64,000 nucleotides of DNA from NCBI GenBank assembly GCA_036429605.1, contig CM071590.1, forward strand, positions 682,001 through 746,000. The letters run 5' to 3'. Positions 23,573 to 35,230 of the stretch are shown here, piece by piece. Numbering within the stretch: position 1 is the stretch's first letter; every line of letters begins with the position of its first letter. The position numbers and the translations under genes were made by a program. This DNA comes from Cladobotryum mycophilum. Taxonomy: Eukaryota > Ascomycota > Sordariomycetes > Hypocreales > Hypocreaceae. The notes beneath the pieces are model-generated. The model had not been told where the DNA came from and made no database searches. It saw nothing but the letters and a program-made list of their open reading frames with translations.

Positions 23573-25456
23573 ACGTAATCCATAAGCGAGTGGTACACAC
23601 AAGCGAGTGGTACACCCTTAATAGCCATATCTACCTCTATCACTATACATTAAATTCCTCTACCATCTATTATGGCAACACTTTCAAATGAGAATAGGAT
23701 CTCTCTTGCCCTTCAATCTCTTCAAAAAGACCCAAATTTAAGTCTTAGAGCTGTAGCAAAAATCTACAATGTTAGTTGTATGACTCTTAGTCGGCGTCGC
23801 GCTGGTACACCATCAAGATGCGATACAAGAGCCAATTCAATGAATCTTACAAAATCAGAAGAAGAGGCTATAGTTGAGCATATAATTGATCTATCTGCAA
23901 GATCATTTCCTCCTAGATTGCGTGGTGTTGAAGAAATGGCCAATCATCTACTGCGCGTACGCGACGCGCCACCAGTTGGCAAAAACTGGGCATCAAACTT
24001 CGTTAAACGCCAGCCAAAGCTCCGTACACGCTGGGCTCGCAAATACGACTATCAAAGAGCTCAATGTGAAGATCCAAAGCTTATAAGCAATTGGTTTGCA
24101 CTTGTACGGAATATAAAGGCCAAATATGGGGTCCTTGATGATGATCTCTATAACTTTGATGAGACTGGCTTCATGATGGGTATTATCTTTCCAGGCATGG
24201 TGGTTACGACTTCAGAAGGCCTTAAAAAGACGAAATTATCCCAGCCTGGCAATCGGGAGTGGGCAACTGTAATCCAAGGCGTCAATGCAATGGGCTGGGC
24301 AATACCACCACTCATTATCCTTGCTGCACAATACCATCTTGAGAATTGGTATCGAGAGTGTAATCTTCCAGCAGATTGGCGTATTGCAACAACAGAGAAT
24401 GGCTGGACTACCAATGAGGTTGGCTTAGATTGGATTAAGCATTTTGATCGTCATACAGCTTCTCGTACAAAAGGGATCTATCGAATGCTTATCCTTGATG
24501 GCCACGAGAGCCACCACTCAACGGCATTTGAGCTCTATTGCAAGGAGCATAAGATTATTACAGTCTGTATGCCTCCGCATTCCTCGCATATCCTTCAGCC
24601 ATTGGATGTTGGTTGTTTTGGGCCATTGAAGCAGGCATACGGTCGGCAAATTGAGAAGTTAATGCGTATGCATATTACGCACATCAGCAAGGTTGACTTC
24701 CTCTGTGCTTTTCATACGACATTCTTTGCTACAATCAACGAGAAGAATATTACAGGAGGTTTTTCAGGAGCTGGTCTATTACCATTTAATCCACAGAGGG
24801 TTCTTTCGATGCTTGATATAGAATTACGAACATTAACACCTCCAAAAACGCTGCCTAAGCCCGTACAGCCTTGGGTCTCAAAAACACCAAAAAACGCACA
24901 CGAGGCTAACTCACAGTCAGAGCATATAAAGAATTGTATTGCCGCTCATCAAGATAGCTCTCCAACTTCAATGTTAAATGCGATTGACCAATTTACAAAG
25001 GGAGCAACGGCAATTATGCATCAAGTGGCATTTTTACGCGAAGAGGTCTCTGAACTTCGTGCAGCAAATGAGGCATTAAGCAAGCGCCGCAGAGCAAAAA
25101 AACTCGCATACGACTTGGAGGCACATTTACTATTCAAGAAGGAATAGATCAATTGGATCAAAGGGATATAAATGAGCAACTAGAGCAAGAGAGACGGCAA
25201 GGAGGGTCTGCTCGTACGAAAGCTCCGCGCTGTAGCAAGTGCAGCAAGACTGGCCATAATATACGAACCTGTAAAGAAATTTAAGAAGGTAAGAAAGGTA
25301 CATCTTTATCTAATACTATTATAATAATTATTTAATATATTTTTAATAGAAGGGCGTAGAAAAAAGCTACGAAGAGTTGGTTTTATTTTCTTCTAAATGG
25401 TGTACTAGGTGGGGTGCACCACTCGCTTGTGTGTACCACTCGCTTATGGATTACGT
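23573..25456 (+). mobile_element. Fot1/pogo-like DNA transposon, copy B (1884 bp, intact termini)
   Basis: TA target duplications at 23571-23572 and 25457-25458. The uninterrupted target can be read in hAT copy 1 (aattattatagtaaa near 5520), confirming precise insertion. Same terminal repeats as copy A, opposite orientation, transposase intact. It appears recently mobile because no RIP-type mutation is visible. Confidence 0.93.
23672..25284 (+). CDS. Fot1/pogo-family transposase (DD35D) with a C-terminal zinc knuckle in the -1 frame, copy B
   Basis: Same protein as copy A. The zero frame is 23672-25147 (491 residues). The A7 tract at 25096-25102 (gca-aaa-aaa-ctc) is where the coding sense moves to the -1 frame, giving TRIRLGGTFTIQEGIDQ and then the zinc knuckle CSKCSKTGHNIRTC, stopping at 25284. 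Related fungal transposases, as I recall them, carry this C-terminal region in the same frame as the catalytic domain, so the family form would be about 537 residues. The catalytic triad Asp163/Asp276/Asp312 is complete, so even the short form might cut DNA. Confidence 0.9.
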
Positions 25457-28400
25457 TATAGTAAAAAGAGAAGATTCTTTGAGTTTTATATAATATTTAT
25501 TTAATTTTAATTAAGCTATTATAATTGAGATCTATATATATTTTTATAATATTAAATTAAGGTTAGAATAATATTATTGTTTATTTATTAAAAGAAGATA
25601 TTTATCTTGGGTATATAATAGTAGGCTATTTATAGAAATAGGTGCTTAATTTAAGCGTTAACCTCGATAAGGTCAGCGGGGAGTTGAATTTAGTATCTGG
25701 CGTTAAGTCTATTAAATTTGCTTATTAATAGGCGTTATTAATAGAGCTTTTTAATCCTTTAGTTAATTAAAAAGATATTCTATTTTAATAATAACTTTTT
25801 ATAATTAATTATAATTGTTTTGCTATATAAAACCTTAGGTTTATATTATTTAATAATAAAAAGGTTAAAGTATTTTTTTAATCTTAATAAAAAGGTGCTA
25901 ATTCTTTGGAGTAAGAATATTATTTTTAGGTATATTATTGTTATAGTATTATTATTAAATACCCTTATATATAATAAAGTTATTAATTTAGGATTGTTTA
26001 ATTAGTATACGATTAATTATTATAAAAGTTAAATTTTAATGAATATTATTATTAAGGATAACCTTTAGTTTTAATAGTTAATAGAGTATAAATTTAAGAG
26101 AATTAGATTTATTAATATAATTTTAGAATTTCTTATACTATTAAGGTAATACTTGAATGTATTTGATAATATTATGTAGTTTATTAATTGGTTTTTTTTT
26201 TTAATGTTATAGATTATTTTTGTTATAGTTATATAGCTTAAGAATCTATAATTCCTACTTAAAGTTATTAGTATTTTTACTAAAGAGAAAGATACGATTA
26301 ATAAGATTTAGAATATGCCTGTAATAGCGTATTTGCTGTTTTATAATATTAGAATTGATTATTGTTAGATATAATTAATAGAAAAGGTACTATAAGTATA
26401 TATTATTATTAAAGGTATTATTAGAGATAATAGTACTGATTCGATTATTGATTTTTTACTTATTGATGACCTTAAGTAAGGTTAATATAAGATTTTTACT
26501 GGAATGTGAGTCTGATTGCTTTTAAAGGGAAAGAAAGTATTATTAATGTTTTCTAGTTAGGCTTAGGAAGTGGGTTATTATAGCTATTATTGTGTATTAA
26601 TTTAGCGAGGTCTAAAGGTTAAAGTAGAGATAGATATATATAAAGGCATTATGAAGTTATTGATGAATTAGGGCTTTTTTCTTGTTATAAATAGAATTAA
26701 AAGCTTTTTTTAATTATTTTTATTTTAAAAGATCTTAGAATAAAGATTAGGATTTATATTATATAATAGATAAAAAGAAATTGTAACTTAAATATAATAA
26801 AAGGCTAATTCTTTTTAAAAAAAGCTAAGAGTTAATTCTTATATATATTATACTTTAGATTATAGAATAACTTAAGATTATATATACTTTAAGATTAACC
26901 TGTTATTAGATTCTAAGGTTATAGGCATTAATATATTTAAATGCTTTTCTTTTAAAATACTATGATTTATAAAAAAATACTTTAATAATAATAAAATTAT
27001 ATTTATAAGAAAAGGTTTTAAATAGTTAGCTTTATTGTAGTATTTGTATATCTAAAAGGTATTTCTTAAAGAATATTAAAAAAGTATTTAAAGTAAAAAA
27101 TAAAACCTAACCTTTCCCGGTTAATAATATCTCTTGGATAAAGATACTGTGATCCTTAATAAATAAAAAACGGCCATAGTTACTAAGCTTTGCGATAATA
27201 TCCTTAAGAATAAAGGTACGGTTATGCTATTTAGCCTTAATAACATAATCGAGGGATTAAGAGTTATTAAAGGTATGATCAGATTGTGATGCTGGCTTAA
27301 AGGTATCTATGAGCTGCTTAATAATACCGCGAGGCAGCGAAACGTTCAAAAAGCGATTTATAATTAATAGTGATAATTGAGATGTATAATATAATTCCTG
27401 GTGTTGAGATTCTTAGTTGGTTAGGCTAACGATAAATTAAGGGGTATAGATACAGTAAAACAATTAGCCAATTGGCTGAAAATGAGTAGGTCATGCCTAA
27501 TTAGGAAATTTATCTAGCTCCGAGGCCAGGTTATTATTATTCCGATCTGATAATAGGCTACCCTAAACTTATTAAGCTTAACCAAGCCTGAGGCTATTCA
27601 GGCTTGCTTGCTTAGATAAAAAAATAAGCTCTGCTTGCTTGCTTGCTTGCCAAACTTGCTTGCTTGGCTTGACTTGAAAGAAGCGCTGCGAAGCTTTAGC
27701 AGGTATGGCAACTTCAACTTCAGGCAGGTGTCGTGGCGAGGGTTTTGAAGGTATACCGACATTGTCAGATGCTGACAATTAAACTCTGGGTATAGTGCGA
27801 CGGAAGAATTATGATGCGTTTTTGAATCATAGACTACCAATCTTCGACTATAAGGAGGCTGACTTCGAGCACTTCAAGAACCGCTATGGCAATGATGATG
27901 GCCGACATCTGGTTGAGATTTTCGTGGCCGGCCCAACAGTTAAGGAATATATCAAAGTGGAATTGGAATCACGCGAGCTCATGCGTAGAAGTTCCGCCGA
28001 GGAGAACTTGCCCGATAATAGCCCAGCTTCCTGGTGGCAGCGAATTAGGATCAATTCCTGGCCGGTACTTGGTCACCTCAGCCGTCTGATTGGCCATGAT
28101 GTCTGGCAGCAAAGTACCTCAAGGGTTTTTTTCCGGCCCTTCAATTTACTCATATACCATCAACCGAACATGAAAGAAGCGTTGAAGGAACTTGAGGAGA
28201 GATGGGGCGAAATTGAGAAGCTGGATGCTATGGGTGACAAGGATCTAGCTATCGCCAAAGAAGCCAAGTTAAGAGAGACTATGGCCGAGCAAAATGCTAA
28301 AAGTACAAGCGAGGAAGACAAATATAAACAGATCCCAACTGACCTAGACGGAATTGATGCGTTGAGGCATCTCCGATTCTACGTTGAGTTTGTCGATAAA

Positions 28401-30730
28401 AAGCTCATGCTTTACAAAGACATTTTCAACGGTATTTCACGGAAAAAAATCCGCTTCAATGACCTCACTCTTCTGTTCAAACCTGGACAATTGGTCTACT
28501 CTCCACCATCTGGATCAATGAGTGCTATGTCAGAACGAAACTACCAGACATTGTGGAGAGTATATTACGTGGGTAGGACAAGTTATGGAGAGTCTTATCC
28601 CGATGACATTGACTTAACAGATTCTGATAAGATCGTACTGTACTGTTATTACATCGATTATGATGGTGAATCATATGGTCTAGTCAGTCGACAATTCGAA
28701 ATCCTCGCGTACGAGGGGGAGAAGAATATCGCTGATTTAAACGTTTACCCATTACGCTATACCAGAAACTCAGAGGCTATTAGGACAAATCTCATAGCTC
28801 AAGGCGACAAGTTTCGTTCCTCCGTGAAAAACAAACACGCATACTACGAAGGGTGGACAATCCCCAGCCTTACGAAAGATGGCGAAAATGACCGCAAATC
28901 CTCAAACAATCTGGAGCATATAGATAGCAATATCATATTGGACTTCAAAGAGGCGTTTGCGCATCACAGAAGTTGGAGGCCGACATTCAGCGCCATCACA
29001 ACAGAAGTCGGCAGTGGCCTTAGTGGGAGCGATAGTTTCCAGCTAGCACATTGGTCTGACCGAACCAGAACACAACTGCTCTATTCGACCAACGATATAA
29101 TGCAAATTAGAGATGGCATCGACGAGTGGGAAAAGCGCCGCTATATACAAGATGAGGACAAGTTCGTAATCGCAACTCGCGCTGGAAATGTCAAAGATCT
29201 CAAAGATGAAGACGACATTATGTTGCTACCCCGGAAGATCGTGGCGTACGCGCTTCGCGAAAGGCGCTTTGTTCCTCTGGATATTCTGTCACTCCGACCC
29301 TTGGCCGAACAACAGAACCTGCTGAAAGATCTCAAAATAAATATGGACCATAAACGGATGCTCAGGTCACTTGTCAAGGCTCATTTCCGGAATCGAGAGA
29401 TACAAAAACAGCGACCGCTTGTTGGGCTAAATCAGGACATTATCCAAGGCAAAGGCTCGGGGTTGTTCATTCTTTTGCATGGCGTGCCCGGCGTTGGCAA
29501 AACAGCTACCGCAGAGGCCATCGCTCAGTCCAACAACAAGCCATTATTCCACATTACATGCGGCGACCTCGGTATTGCGCCAAAAGATGTCGAGAGCGAA
29601 CTCAAAGAGATATTCCGATTAGCCCACCTTTGGGATTGCATCCTACTTCTTGATGAGGCTGATATCTTCCTGACAAGACGTGACATGGTCAACCTGAAGC
29701 GCAATGCACTCGTCTCAGGTAAGCTGACGTGACGGCCTAATAATTCTGTGATATCTAACCTGTTCTAGTTTTCTTGAGAGTACTCGAATATTACAATGGT
29801 ATCCTCATCCTCACAACTAACAGAGTTGGAACCCTAGATGAAGCCTTCAAGTCTCGCATTCATATCAGCCTGTATTATGAACGACTAACTCGGGAGCGTA
29901 CACGCGCCATCTTCAAGGTCAACATTCGCAAGTTGAAAGAAATTGAGGAAGAAAGAAAAGAACAACTAAAGGATAGCGACTTGATCGAACCACAACTGAT
30001 TATTGACGACGACAGTATCATGAGATTTGCTGAAAGTCATTTTGATAATACCGCCGAGGCTACGAGGTGGAATGGACGTCAGATTCGGAATGCCTTCCAA
30101 ATCGCTTCATCACTGGCACGCTACGATGTCCATAAAAGTCAGATCGAGGGCCCAGGTCGCGATGGCAACACATCTGGAGCGTTGAAGGGTGGCGATACCC
30201 AAAACCCCCAACCTATTCTAAATGCAACTCAGTTTCAACTCGTATCTGAGACCATTGCGCGATTCGATAATTATTTCTACTTGGCGACTGGGGAGACGGA
30301 CGAAGACGCTGCGCGAAGGGATATGCTGCGCGATGATGCTGCTCGCCACGAGGACCTCATCCCCTACCAGCAAACGTATGATCCACATACTCCGGCAAAA
30401 TCACGCGGTAGCAAAGGTACTCCCAGTCGAGGGCAGGGTGGTCGCAGAAGGGAGGAGGAAGAAACTATATCACGATCGTCTAGAGGGGCCTCTAATCAAC
30501 CTGGCAGTGCGAGCCAAAGCACAAGAAAGAGCGACGGAGGCTTTAGCAGGAGAGACACACATGCTTCTTCTCGCCAAGAATGGAATCAGAAAGCTTCATC
30601 TCAGCGGCCCCGTCATGGAGACACAGGCAAGCAGTACGTATATGGCGATGACGATGACGAGGATGAACACCCGGACGAAGAATATAGCACACCTCGCCGC
30701 TATGGAGGGGGGAGGAGAGGCAGAGCGTAA

Positions 30731-31366
30731 GAGGTCGAGATTATCGGGATAATAAGCGTGATGTCAACTTCGATGAAGATGACGATGACTACGATGATTG
30801 AGGGGATGTGCTGATGCTACATGGGCGCAAAAGGCAGAGTCTAGGACGATAAAGGCACCCAAAGGGTTCATTGTAGTAGGATCTCGGTAGTAAAAGTGAA
30901 GAATATTCTTGCCTTAACTCCATTCCATTTTTATTCGTGAGTAGGCGCAATCTCATCCACAGGTGACGGGGGTTTTCCTGGATTAGCATCCGAGCCTTAC
31001 AACAGAATGCATATTAGGGATATGACGGTTCAAACCTAGGCATCTATGGGCCATTTTCCAATCATCGCCCGACGGTTTAGAGACCCCAACAAACTTAGGC
31101 CATGTTAACAACTGAATGTTAGCAGCGATAGTATAAATTAAACTTACGGGTAAATCAAATAATGCACCTAGAATATCTAGCGCTTCGTTCATTTGAAAAT
31201 GCTCTACGCATTCGAATTGAGGGCTTTGAAGTTATATCGCGAATTCCAGTCCGACACTTAAAATGTACAGAAGCGTCTGATTCTAGATACCAACTACGCC
31301 GGAGGTCCTTCATCACATCAAAACATCCGGTATCGCCATAACAAGATAATGTTTATTTACCTTAGT
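30731..31366. other. Intergenic, nothing recognised
   Basis: 3' flanks of the convergent AAA ATPase and dehydrogenase genes. Short open frames on the minus strand lack domains. Confidence 0.4.
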
Positions 31367-32462
31367 CTACAACATTGTGTTATCCAACACCTTTCTAAGT
31401 TTCTCATCTCGACTACGTAAATCGTCCTCCCTAAGACTCCCGTATGCTTTATCGACTTCGTCGCACACATAATCTTCCCAACCTGGTTCTTCTCCACTCC
31501 CAGTCTGATGCTGCCCCAGCTCAATCTTTCCACTATCCTCCCAACAAGCCTGGATTGTGCCGCCAATCTTGTCAAAAAACCCTCTCAGCCCCTGATCCTG
31601 CCCACCACCGGCATGATAACTCCAGAAGGGACCCCGAACTGCCCATCTAGGCCCAAGGCTCTGCTCGACGACCCGATCAATCTCCTCAACACTGGCAACG
31701 CCCCTGTGCGCCAGATACGCTGCCTCTCGAAATAATGCAAAGGCAAGTCTGTTAGCAACAAAGCCGGTGATTTCTTCTTTGAGCACGACTGGATCTCGGC
31801 CTAAAGCCTTCCAGTATTCGATCGTTCGCTTGATTCCCTCAGCGTCTGGTGAGACAGCGTCGTGGGGAACAATCTCCAGCAGCGGCATTATGTGAGGTGG
31901 ATTGTAGGGGTGCACGATCAAGATCCGACTTCCTTCCTTCATGTATGCGCCTTGTACGGATGCGGGGATTCCTGATGTGCTCGACCAAAAGAGTGCATCG
32001 GGCCTTGCCAGCGGCTCGATTTGCGACCAGATCTTTTGTTTGAAGTCGACATTCTCTGGGCCCTGTTCTTGTACGATGTCTGCTTTTTCGACAGCAGCAG
32101 ACAGAGAGGATGCGAGTAAAAGACGACCACTCCCGAACAAGTCTTCCACAGTAAGCGCTGGTTTTCCGTGATTGGGGCTTTCACCTCCCGCTGCAGATGA
32201 CCATGTTGACGTGAGGTACGCTATACAATCTATATCAGTTTCGCTTATATGTGAAGGGATGGATCACTTCAAGGCGATAGAACTGACTTGGCAATGTATT
32301 CTCGACATACTCCTTTATGTCGGAGCGGGGATCGTAGATTGTGACCTGAACATCGAGCACTGGTGCTTGTGAGAGGTGAAGCGCTGCAAAAGAGAGGCCA
32401 ATAGTGCCGGCTCCAATAATTGCTATGTTTATTGTGCCAGTTGGACTCGAATTTGACGCCAT
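31367..32462 (-). CDS. 3-hydroxyacyl-CoA dehydrogenase-like NAD-dependent oxidoreductase
   Basis: Expected to oxidise a beta-hydroxy acid or beta-hydroxyacyl-CoA with NAD. Two exons on the minus strand: 32462-32288 and 32220-31367, summing to 1029 nt, 342 residues. The intron has a good donor (gtcagt) and a ctgat branch site. An N-terminal Rossmann fold with GAGTIG lies at about 17-22. A central Ser/Asn region is typical of the family (FWSSTSGIPASV, then HPYNPPHIMPLLEIVP). The C-terminal dehydrogenase domain contains EITGFVANRLAFALFREA. Length and motifs fit the single-domain 3-hydroxyacyl-CoA dehydrogenase/lambda-crystallin group. The substrate cannot be told. It is divergent from the Baeyer-Villiger-type monooxygenase across a 670-bp promoter region, so the two may act together in degrading a ketone or side chain. 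Confidence 0.85.
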
Positions 32463-33133
32463 CTTGATACCAAACAAAGATATATATCAGAATACAAGTC
32501 AGTGTATCTCCGTTTGACCTCGCCTATGCTACAGCTTACATGTGCATGTACAGGGTGCCAAAACAAATGACGCTGTGATCCGGCGGGGTCGAAGATACCC
32601 ACCCACCCTGGGAGCTACATTGACATGCATGACACGGAGTTGTCCCTGTGGAGCTCTGTCGCCATGTTACAACCCCGCTATCAAGACTATTTGCACGGAT
32701 TTGCTGCATTGGGGTCATAGCTACGCTTTATGCAGGCTAATGATTTCATAGGGACTAGTAGCAGCTCCTGTCTTATTCCAGGATCTATCACGATTCTCTG
32801 TGTTCATGTAACGAACACCGAAAAGCGAGGAGCATTACAGACTGAATCAGAGGAGATGGCTTCTCATTACCTTGTATGGCAATTATCCAACCCGTCAGCA
32901 GCGGGGTTGATGCATCATGCGGGGTAGGTGAGACACCACGTTGGGTTGCCGCGGTTGTGAGTAAACAAAAGAAGCGGTATTTAACATGTCCACTTGTATA
33001 AATGATCTCCATGGCTATTCTCTCCTCCCGATTCTGAATACTCGCTAGTTTTATCTTAATGATCAACAGCGTCTGTCAGAGTTAACTCCACAGAGCTCCC
33101 CGGGTCACAGCCAGACTACCACCGAACATCACA
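32463..33133. promoter_or_regulatory. Bidirectional intergenic region (dehydrogenase / monooxygenase)
   Basis: Divergent starts at 32462 (minus) and 33134 (plus) share 671 bp. I find no TCGG-N3-CCGA site here, unlike in the polyketide cluster promoters. Confidence 0.5.
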
Positions 33134-35230
33134 ATGTCTGAACCAAAGCTTATGACGACCTCACTTGGGCCCGATCCGAATGCGATCAATGGAATAGATG
33201 GCGTTCACGAAAATGAGTGGTATAACCAGAATTTTGGAGATTACACCATTCTGGAACAGCCCATGTTCACAAAGCACCCGATCCGCCTCGTTTGTGTCGG
33301 CGCCGGCGCGACTGGCCTGCAGCTGGCTTACAAGGCAGAACGACTTCTCGAGAATGTGACGCTTCAGATATATGAGAAGAATGGTGAAATCGGTGGGACA
33401 TGGCTCGAGAACAAATATCCCGGCGTGGCATGCGATATCCCGAGTCATAGCTAGTACGTGATACCGTCTTGAGATGATGAAATACAAGGCTGATATTGAG
33501 TCAGCCAGTTTTCATGGGCACGCAACCCATCTTGGTCACGGTATTATTCGCCGGGTAATGAGATATGGCAATACTTCAAGGACGTCGCAACAAAATACAA
33601 TCTTGAACGATACGTCAAGCTCTCGCACCGCGTTCAGTCAGCCAAGTGGGACGAGGATAAGGGTGTCTGGAAGCTGACAATCGGTACTCCAGATGGCGGT
33701 ACCATTACCGATGAATGCGAGATTCTAGTAAACGGCAGTGGTATTCTTAAGTATGTTCATTGAATATCTACATGACAATCAGGGACTCGCTGACACAATG
33801 TTGCAGCAAGTGGAAGTGGCCAGATATTCCGGGGCTCGAAACCTTCAAGGGCAAGATGATGCATAGTGCAGCTTGGGATGCGGATTATGATCTGAAAGAC
33901 AAGACTGTAGCTGTCATCGGTGGTGGTTCATCTGCCGTGCAGCTGATTCCTCTCATTCAACCAGGTTAGGAAAACGTTCCAAGCTTAGGAGACACCGTTC
34001 TGGATGCTGAGCACGTTTTAGTGGCCAAGAAACTCGTGCCATTCCTGCGCTCTCCCGTCTGGATAACCATGGGCTTTGGCGCCAAATTCGCTGGGCCTGG
34101 AGGGACAAACTTCGAATGTGAGTCTCCACTTCCGTGCCCTTTGAGGTTTCTTATTAACCCATCAATTAGATCCAAAAGAGCAAATTGAATCCTTCATCAA
34201 TGATCCTACGGCGTATGACAAGTACTGTCGAGAACTCGATGGAGAGTTAAACAAACGATTCACGCTCGTATGTCTAGAATATGATGAACTTCGCCGTCCG
34301 TGAATCATTCCACTTGCTAATGGCACTACTTACAGAACCACTTCAAGAGTACCGACCAGAAGCTAGCCCGGGAACAAATCACCAACATGATGAGTGACCA
34401 GTTGAACCGTAACGAAGAGTTGACTCAACATCTCACTCCCAACTTTGCTATTGGCTGTCGTCGAATGACTCCGGGGTCCGGATACCTAGAGAGTCTCACC
34501 AAGGACAATGTGGAGGTTGTAAAAACGGGTGCCGCACGTCTCACTGAGGACGGGGTCATTGACGAGGATGGGAAAGAACACAAAGTCGACGTGGTGATAT
34601 GCAGTACAGGATTCGATAACTCTTTCGCGCCACCTTATGAATGCATTGGGCGTAATGGAACAGACCTGAGAGAGAAATTTGGCGATTTTCCAAAGGGATA
34701 TCTCTCCATCATGGTGGATGAGTTCCCCAATTTGTTCTGTGAGTGTTCTCTTTCATTCGCACACATCTACTCATTTCCCACTTATTAAAGCTGACGTACC
34801 AGTGTTCATCGGCCCCAACGGACCTGCAAGCCACTCCTCCGTCCTACCAATCCTCGAGTGGCATACACGATATCTCTTCCAGATGATCAACAAGCTCCAG
34901 CGCGAGAACATCAGGTCCTTCACCCCCAAAGCCGAGTGTGTCCAGGATTTCTCGCAGCACACCCACACGCTCATGAAGCGGCTCGTCTGGTCCGCTGCAT
35001 GCAGGTCTTGGTTCAAGAATGGCAAGACCCACGGCCCCGTGACGGCCATTTGGCCGGGAAGCCGTCTGCACTATTTCGAGGCCCTGAAGGATCCGAGGTA
35101 TGAAGACTTTGACATTGTGTACCGGAGCAAGAACAGATTCCAGTTTATGGGCAATGGATATACCGAGGAGGAGGTTCGACCTGATGGAAATCCTGTCTGG
35201 TACTTTGATGATCCGTTCTGCAAGGTCTGA
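33134..35230 (+). CDS. Baeyer-Villiger-type FAD/NADPH monooxygenase
   Basis: Inserts oxygen next to a ketone (or hydroxylates) using FAD and NADPH. Seven exons: 33134-33453, 33505-33750, 33807-33964, 34022-34117, 34170-34267, 34336-34738, 34803-35230. They sum to 1749 nt, 582 residues, typical for fungal class B flavin monooxygenases. The first Rossmann motif GAGATG (about 57) binds FAD. The Baeyer-Villiger fingerprint F-x-G-x3-H-x3-W-D is present as FKGKMMHSAAWD (about 203). The second Rossmann motif VIGGGSSAV (about 224) binds NADPH, and the CSTGFD motif is near the C-terminal third. All introns are 50-65 nt with standard ends except 34268-34335 (68 nt). The gene looks intact. It lies 3.4 kb from the polyketide regulators, so cluster membership is possible but not shown. 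Confidence 0.9.

Larger units (their letters stand above)
20961..27688 (-). mobile_element. RIP-mutated hAT-type transposon, copy 2, carrying two nested Fot1-like elements
   Basis: Terminal inverted repeats: the left end starts cagcgcttctttcaagtcaa (20961) and the right end finishes ttgacttgaaagaagcgctg (27688). The flanking 8-bp target duplication cgaagctt (20953-20960 and 27689-27696) is the hAT superfamily size. Subterminal clusters of gcttgctt lie inside both ends, as is usual for hAT transposase binding sites. Removing the two nested elements and their TA duplications leaves about 2.96 kb. No open transposase remains. Minus-strand translation near the right end is protein-like with TAA/TAG stops, so the transposase probably ran right to left. 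It is less AT-mutated than copy 1. Confidence 0.88.
20631..30730 (+). pseudogene. DUF7025/AAA+ ATPase gene interrupted by a hAT transposon
   Basis: The first exon 20631-20648 and the second exon 20711-20960 are cut by a transposon at 20961-27688. Coding resumes in frame at 27697 after the duplicated 8-bp target. Further exons are 27697-27750, 27796-29718 and 29769-30730. Without the insertion and one target copy the exons sum to 3207 nt, 1068 residues, in one frame, which is strong support that both halves are one gene. Order: disordered N-terminus, DUF7025-like region (LYKDIFNG, FKPGQLVYSP), Walker A GVPGVGKTAT (about 669), Walker B ILLLDEADIF (about 724), sensor-1 ILTTN, Arg-finger-like FKSRIH, then a Gly/Arg/Ser-rich acidic tail. 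The 5' half now stops inside the hAT at 21046. The 3' half (ATPase domain) remains open and could still be expressed from a start such as Met near 27980. The substrate of this family is unknown to me. Confidence 0.85.

Noticed and set aside
30222..30752. 176-codon open frame overlapping the ATPase 3' exon
   Set aside because: Shadow frame of the Ser/Gly/Arg-rich ATPase tail.
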